From Litorimonas sp964511495 (GTDB taxonomy: Bacteria; Pseudomonadota; Alphaproteobacteria; Caulobacterales; Maricaulaceae), in contig CAZEFT010000013.1 in the NCBI GenBank assembly GCA_964511495.1, positions 1 through 64,000 on the forward strand: DNA of 64,000 nucleotides. Direction: 5' to 3'. Position 1 is the stretch's first letter; every line of letters begins with the position of its first letter. The translations under genes and the position numbers were made by a program. Positions 59,283 to 64,000 of this stretch are shown piece after piece. Below the pieces are notes generated by a model. The model saw only the letters and a list, made by a program, of their open reading frames with translations. It made no database searches and was not told the DNA's origin.

Positions 59283-62129
59283 ATGACACTATCCTTTAAA
59301 AATGCGGCTTTGCTTTTTGCACCACTCGCGCTCATTGCGTGTGATAACGTTTCAACTAGCAAGACATCGGGCTCTGATAGAGCTGACGCTTCGGCACTGC
59401 CGGTTTTAGAATTTGAAAAAATTACTTTGGATAATGGTTTGGACGTCACCTTCCATGTTGATCGCTCTGACCCTGTTGTCGCAATCAATTTGGCTGTGCA
59501 TGTCGGCTCTGGTCGAGAAAAACCGGGTAAGACGGGCTTCGCTCATTTGTTTGAGCATTTGCTGTTCCTCGATTCTGAAAATCTCGGCTATGGCGGTCTT
59601 GATGAAATGAACACGCGGATTGGCGGTGAAGGCACGAATGGCTTCACGACGACCGATATGACCCAATATTTCCAAGCCGTTCCCAAAGATGGTTTGGAAA
59701 AAATCATTTGGGCCGAAGCGGATAAGCTGGGCTGGTTCATCAATACCGTTAATCAAAACGTCATTGACCGAGAGAAACAGGTCGTAAAAAATGAGAAGCG
59801 GCAACGTGTCGACAATCAGCCATACGGGCATAACCTCTATGTCATCGGAAAAGCGATTTACCCCGTTGGACATCCCTATAATCACCAAGTCATTGGATCA
59901 CTCGAAGATCTTGAGAATGCGACCTTGGAAGATACCAAAGAGTTTTTTGGCCAATGGTACCGTCCTGATAATGTCACCGTGACGATTGCAGGCGATTTCG
60001 ATGTGGCCGAAGCCAAAGCTCTGGTCGAAAAATATTTTGGTGAAATTCCTGCGGGCGAGCCGACACCAGAAACAAAGGCTCAACCCGTCACATTATCCGA
60101 AACCAAGACATTTCTGCATGAGGATAATTTTGCAACCGTGCCGCAACTGACTTTGGCATGGCCTGCCGTTCCTGAATATCACCCAGACTCTTATGCGCTG
60201 AATATTCTTGTCAACTACCTCACAGATGGCAAACGTGCACCGATGAATGAAGTTCTGGTTGACGAAGACAAACTCACCACGCGTGTCGATGCGTTTAATT
60301 ATACCAAAGAATTAGCGGGTGAAGTGTATTTCTTCATCTCTCCAAAAGCTGGTGAAGATACAGATGATCTCATGCCAGCGATTTGGAAAAGCTTTGAGCG
60401 TTTTGAAGCGAACGGCATTCCCGAGGATGCTCTGGAACGCATTAAGACCGAAGCCGAAGTCAGCGTCTATGACGAGGTACAAAGTGCTTTAGGTAAAGCC
60501 ATCGCTCTCGGCGAATATAATGTGTTTAAAGACAATCCTGGCTTTTTCACCACAGATATTGAAAGACTCCGCGCTGTGACGCCGGCTGATGTGATGGATG
60601 TCTATAATCGTTACATTAAAGGCCAAAACTATGTCGCGACGAGTTTTGTGCCGAAAGGCGCTTTGGAGTTAGGTCTGGAAGGCGCACAAACCGCAAAGGT
60701 CGTTGAGGAAGTCGTGGTTCAGGGAGCAGAGAAAGATGTGCCTTACGATCCTGAAGCCCGGATTTTTGAGCCTACGCCGTCATCCTTTGACCGTATGAAA
60801 GAGCCGCCTTTTGGTGACAGCTATACTTTGCCTTCTCCAGACATTTGGCGAGCAAAAGGTGATAACGGCCTGACACTTGTCGGCATTCAATCGGATGAAG
60901 TGCCTCTCATTGAGTTTTCTTTGGATTTCGACGCCGGTAAAAATCGGACGACCCTCGAAACGCCGGGCGTCGCTGCCATTACCGGTGATATGCTGACCAA
61001 AGGTGCCGGTGAATTGGATACGGCCGCCTTTGAAGAAGCCTTAGGAGCCATCGGATCTTCGTTATCAGTCTCTACTGGTGACCAATTCACCACTATTCGC
61101 GGCAAAACTTTGGCCCGGAACCTGCCAAAAACGGTTGAACTTCTTCAAGCGATGATAAACGCGCCAAAATTTGACGTAGAAGAGTTTGAAACCTTGCAAG
61201 AAAGCTATGCACAGAACGCCGTGGCACAGCTCGCCAATCCAAACTTCATTGCCTCACGTGAGGCACGGAAATTATCTTATGCCGAAGCAACACCGCTTTC
61301 GATTGCGGGCTCCGGCACAGAAGCACAGGTCAGAGCGATAACACTGAACGATGTCAAAGCGTTCCATGCCAAGCATTTTGACCTCGCAAATGCGACTTTG
61401 AACATTGCCGGTGATTTTGACCAAGACAAGGTGACAAAATTATTCGGATCACTCCAAGACCCTGTTGAAACGTCTTTGCCGCCGAAAGCTTTGCCTAAAT
61501 TGGCACCGGTGACAGATACTCAGATTTACTTCTATGATATTCCGGAATCCAAGCAATCCGTCATTCGCATGTCCCGTCCGGCTCTCCCGATTACGGATGA
61601 GAAGTTTGCCAAGCTTCAAGCGTTAAACTTCCCGCTTGGCGGCATTTACACATCCAAGCTCAATACGACATTACGGGTGGATAAAGGCTATACCTATGGC
61701 ATTCGTTCCTTCGCTTCGGGGAATGATGCACAGGGTCAGTTTGGTGTCAGCACATCCGTTCGGACAAATGCCACCAAAGAGAGTTTGGAATTGATTGATG
61801 ATATCCTCGAAGCTCATGCCTCAGAGATGAGTGCAGAGGAATTGGCAGAGACCAAAGATGCTCTCTTACGGGGTCAGGCGCTTAAAAATGAAACATTGGG
61901 TGACAAGCTTCGCCTCGTCCAAACCTTGTCACGAAACAACCTTCCTGATGACAATCAGGCCGCAGGTATGGCTCGTGTCAAAGCGATGGAATTGGAAGAT
62001 GCTCGCGCCTTGATGCAAAGCTATATCCGTCCGGATGCAATGCGTGTTGTGGTCGTTGGGGATGCCGCCTCACAAGCCGATCGGTTGAAAGACCTCGGTT
62101 ATGGCGATCCTGTTATGTTAAATAAATAA
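59283..62129 (+). CDS. M16 family zinc metallopeptidase lipoprotein
   Basis: The 948-residue protein has a lipoprotein signal (lipobox LIAC) and two M16 halves. The zinc site HLFEH (inverted HxxEH) lies near residue 90, with the downstream Glu in the ENEKRQR-type helix (VVKNEKRQRVD). The C-terminal half, the inactive partner domain, contains the RGKTLARNLPKTVELL segment and YTYGIRSF. It digests peptides in the periplasm, perhaps signal peptides or small misfolded chains. It is followed by a strong palindromic terminator. Confidence 0.93.
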   Translation: MTLSFKNAALLFAPLALIACDNVSTSKTSGSDRADASALPVLEFEKITLDNGLDVTFHVDRSDPVVAINLAVHVGSGREKPGKTGFAHLFEHLLFLDSENLGYGGLDEMNTRIGGEGTNGFTTTDMTQYFQAVPKDGLEKIIWAEADKLGWFINTVNQNVIDREKQVVKNEKRQRVDNQPYGHNLYVIGKAIYPVGHPYNHQVIGSLEDLENATLEDTKEFFGQWYRPDNVTVTIAGDFDVAEAKALVEKYFGEIPAGEPTPETKAQPVTLSETKTFLHEDNFATVPQLTLAWPAVPEYHPDSYALNILVNYLTDGKRAPMNEVLVDEDKLTTRVDAFNYTKELAGEVYFFISPKAGEDTDDLMPAIWKSFERFEANGIPEDALERIKTEAEVSVYDEVQSALGKAIALGEYNVFKDNPGFFTTDIERLRAVTPADVMDVYNRYIKGQNYVATSFVPKGALELGLEGAQTAKVVEEVVVQGAEKDVPYDPEARIFEPTPSSFDRMKEPPFGDSYTLPSPDIWRAKGDNGLTLVGIQSDEVPLIEFSLDFDAGKNRTTLETPGVAAITGDMLTKGAGELDTAAFEEALGAIGSSLSVSTGDQFTTIRGKTLARNLPKTVELLQAMINAPKFDVEEFETLQESYAQNAVAQLANPNFIASREARKLSYAEATPLSIAGSGTEAQVRAITLNDVKAFHAKHFDLANATLNIAGDFDQDKVTKLFGSLQDPVETSLPPKALPKLAPVTDTQIYFYDIPESKQSVIRMSRPALPITDEKFAKLQALNFPLGGIYTSKLNTTLRVDKGYTYGIRSFASGNDAQGQFGVSTSVRTNATKESLELIDDILEAHASEMSAEELAETKDALLRGQALKNETLGDKLRLVQTLSRNNLPDDNQAAGMARVKAMELEDARALMQSYIRPDAMRVVVVGDAASQADRLKDLGYGDPVMLNK

Positions 62130-62171
62130 AAATTTGGGTGAGCGCTCAAAACCGCGCCCACTCTAAAAATT

Positions 62172-62202
62172 AAAAAGCCTAAGCCTTGCGCTTAGGCTTT
62201 TT
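62172..62202 (+). terminator. terminator between convergent M16 peptidase and hypothetical genes
   Basis: AAAAAGCCTAAGC-CTTGC-GCTTAGGCTTTTT gives a 13-base stem ending in T-run on the plus strand and in A/T flanks on the other, so it may serve both genes. Confidence 0.9.
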
Positions 62203-62227
62203 CATGTCTGAATAACTCAGTTTTACC

Positions 62228-62746
62228 CTAATTCATCCCCTTAGAATGACATTGGATAAAATAGGATCCCGTCTCGGATGCAGGTTCTGAACGCCCTAAT
62301 TGCACCAGTTTGGCGGGCTCCCGCTTGACGATGATTTTGCTCTTCTTTTCAGCGGAGGAACGTAAACTCGCCTCTCTGTGAGCGACGGGTTCTTCTGTCA
62401 GGCAAGCACTGATTTTGGCTTCACATCTCTCAACATCCGCCCTTAAGCGGGTTTCAAATCCTTGGTGCGCCTGACAATCAAAAGACCCATAGGTCTTTTT
62501 CACATCCATTAAACAAGCAAGTTGATGAGAGGTTGGCCCCGAAATCAATGAAGCCGAACTACATTGCTCAGACAGAGGCACAATATCGGTTTCAGCCCGT
62601 TTATCAGATTTTATGGCTTCGGCATCCTGCGTGTCATTTAATTGTAGGACAAACAAGGCAGCCAAAAGCCCGCCTATGATAAGGCCGGAAACGCCCATAA
62701 TGAGCCCACGATCGTTATTTTTCGCCTTTTCAACTGTTTCTGTCAC
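62228..62746 (-). CDS. hypothetical membrane-anchored protein
   Basis: I do not recognise this 172-residue protein. It has one N-terminal membrane segment (residues about 15-36), then a hydrophilic region with several cysteines (for example SSASLISG and CLMDVKKTYGSFDC) that could form disulfides in the periplasm. The Lys/Glu-rich part at 120-150 may be a flexible linker. Its start is 150 bases from the stop of the dipeptidase gene. No function is suggested. Confidence 0.65.
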   Translation of the reverse strand: MTETVEKAKNNDRGLIMGVSGLIIGGLLAALFVLQLNDTQDAEAIKSDKRAETDIVPLSEQCSSASLISGPTSHQLACLMDVKKTYGSFDCQAHQGFETRLRADVERCEAKISACLTEEPVAHREASLRSSAEKKSKIIVKREPAKLVQLGRSEPASETGSYFIQCHSKGMN

Positions 62747-62896
62747 AGCATTTTCCTACTCTTTGGATTATTGGTCGTCACACCCAAAGAGAGGTTTAGC
62801 AAAAATGTATAAAAATTTGCTTACGCTGCCAGCTCGCTATTCAAGACTTTGGCCCGAAGTCAAATTTCTCTTGAACCCAAAAACCTACTTAGAAAC

Positions 62897-64000
62897 CTAT
62901 TTTGCAGCAGCTTCGACAGCCTCCATGACGCGTAGCAAATTGCCGCCCCAAATCTTCGCAATATCCTCTTTGGAATAGCCGCGTTTAAGTAATTCAACAG
63001 TAACAGCCTCGGTTTCAGACGCATCTTGCCAACCCGCAATACCGCCGCCGCCGTCAAAATCAGATGCGATGCCGACATGATTAATGCCAGCGACTTTTAC
63101 GGCATGGTCAATATGATCTACGAAATTGGAGACATCGGGTTCAGGAGCCATAGCTTTAATTTCGGCCCGACGTTGGCCATATAAATCGCGCTTAGCTTGG
63201 TCCCACGTACTGCGATCACCAAACTCTTCGTCGAGAGCTTTTCTGGCCGCTTGCTGTTCCATCGTAGGGATTTTGACATAAGCGCCCAGAGCCACCATTT
63301 GCGCCACGCCATTAACCTCTGCGATTTTACGCAACTGCTCATCATCCAAATTTCGTAAACTATCGGCAACAGCCTTCACGCCACTATGAGACGCGATAAT
63401 GGGAGTACGTGACAAATCAGCTGCCTGCATCATTGTTTCTTTCCCGGTGTGGGAAACGTCGACCATAATCCCGTTATCATTTAACGCTGCCACAAGGTCG
63501 CGGCCCAAAGGCGATAAGCCATTCCATTTCGGCCCGTCATCGCGCACAAAATTCGGGTTTGAACTGTCTCCAAATTGATTGTGACCGAAATGGGTAATGC
63601 CGACATAGCGCACGCCGCGTTCCGCCCATTGTGGAACGGCTTCGATTGTATTCCCAAGAGGAAAGGCATTTTCCATACCGACCATGACGGCATATTTACC
63701 CTCCGCCACAATACGGCGAACATCACTCGCCGTTTTGGCTAAGACAAAATGATCCGTATGGGTTTGCGTCAAAGCTTCAATGGCGGACATACGCGTTTCG
63801 GCGATTTGCGCGGCCTGTGCAAAACCTTCCGGCGTCAAATCACCCTGCGGCGTATAGACAATCCAAAACCCGCTATCGAGGTCACCGGCTTGTAGCTTAG
63901 GTAAATCAACTTGGAGGTCTGTGGAACCAATCGGGTCAATTTCCTTCATATAAGTGAGGGGGATATCAATATGCGTGTCGAGAGTCAGAGTTGCTTCGTG
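62897..64000 (-). CDS. M19 (renal-type) dipeptidase, 5' end beyond the window
   Basis: At least 367 residues are present; the frame continues past the right edge and the ATG at 63949 is internal. Upstream of it LDTHIDIPLTYM carries the His-x-Asp zinc pair of M19 peptidases. Further motifs are MVGMENAFPLG (metal-bridging Glu), THFGHNQFGDSSN, MVDVSHTGKETM (zinc His), IIASHSGVKAV (zinc His), GIASDFDGGGG and IWGGNLLRVMEAV. It cleaves dipeptides, often with D-amino acids. The C-terminus is complete; a signal peptide, if any, is outside the window. Confidence 0.94.
   Translation of the reverse strand, partial: HEATLTLDTHIDIPLTYMKEIDPIGSTDLQVDLPKLQAGDLDSGFWIVYTPQGDLTPEGFAQAAQIAETRMSAIEALTQTHTDHFVLAKTASDVRRIVAEGKYAVMVGMENAFPLGNTIEAVPQWAERGVRYVGITHFGHNQFGDSSNPNFVRDDGPKWNGLSPLGRDLVAALNDNGIMVDVSHTGKETMMQAADLSRTPIIASHSGVKAVADSLRNLDDEQLRKIAEVNGVAQMVALGAYVKIPTMEQQAARKALDEEFGDRSTWDQAKRDLYGQRRAEIKAMAPEPDVSNFVDHIDHAVKVAGINHVGIASDFDGGGGIAGWQDASETEAVTVELLKRGYSKEDIAKIWGGNLLRVMEAVEAAAK

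Noticed and set aside
62749..62799. Sequence resembling the ECF motif (minus strand TAAACC...ACGAC) before the 62228-62746 gene
   Set aside because: The first box has A for G and the spacing is 15, not 16, so it fails the pattern shared by the four accepted sites.

Overview
The window looks like a chromosomal segment of a marine alphaproteobacterium, most likely of the Caulobacterales/Hyphomonadales/Maricaulales type. Pointers are the pccB-pccA order, an RpoE/ChrR-like sigma/anti-sigma pair, a divergent phosphoenolpyruvate carboxylase behind gap, many secreted lipoproteins, and moderate GC with local AT-rich pockets. No phage, insertion sequence or CRISPR array was seen. Both window ends cut genes: a biotin carboxylase on the left and a renal-type dipeptidase on the right.

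Layout. 1-3164: propionyl-CoA carboxylase genes, with an AT-rich membrane/coiled-coil gene wedged between them. 3514-7928: a two-gene RND efflux system. 7956-12651: envelope protein, LOG hydrolase, free methionine-R-sulfoxide reductase, renalase-like flavoenzyme and a photolyase split over two overlapping genes. 12914-16785: gap and a PEP carboxylase-like gene. 16839-18127: ECF sigma factor with a ChrR-type anti-sigma. 18407-21212: a GbsR-type regulator with a DUF4166/saccharopine-dehydrogenase-like operon, probably read from a leaderless start. 21252-28986: uvrB, an AT-rich two-gene island (trypsin-like protease and periplasmic protein), rhodanese lipoprotein, fasciclin protein, fatty acid hydroxylase family protein and glpK. 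A CAT-anticodon tRNA lies at 29084-29160.

The most striking part is 29387-42958, read entirely on the minus strand: ECF sigma factor, membrane anti-sigma, outer-membrane beta-barrel, subtilisin-like lipoprotein, a 1652-residue RTX protein, and its type I secretion ABC protein, adaptor and TolC. Four intergenic sites share the pattern TGAACC-N15-ACGAC (that is GAACC-N16-CGAC), in front of the anti-sigma gene, the subtilase gene, the RTX gene and the ABC transporter gene. This reads as a self-contained ECF regulon that makes and exports a surface matrix protein. The RTX protein carries a spondin-N-like domain and two CHRD-like domains whose halves are in swapped order.

43422-50208 holds a sensor kinase, a LuxR-type response regulator, an unrecognised membrane-anchored protein and a secreted protein with three copies of an IIGNRN...PRRNY motif at about 220-residue spacing. 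50304-64000 returns to metabolism and envelope genes: acyl-ACP/CoA ligase, acyl-CoA carboxylase, SIMPL lipoprotein, animal-type haem peroxidase, panD, a single-domain asparaginase-like protein, an XRE/MmyB-type regulator with a perfect palindrome in its divergent promoter region, an M16 peptidase lipoprotein and an M19 dipeptidase.
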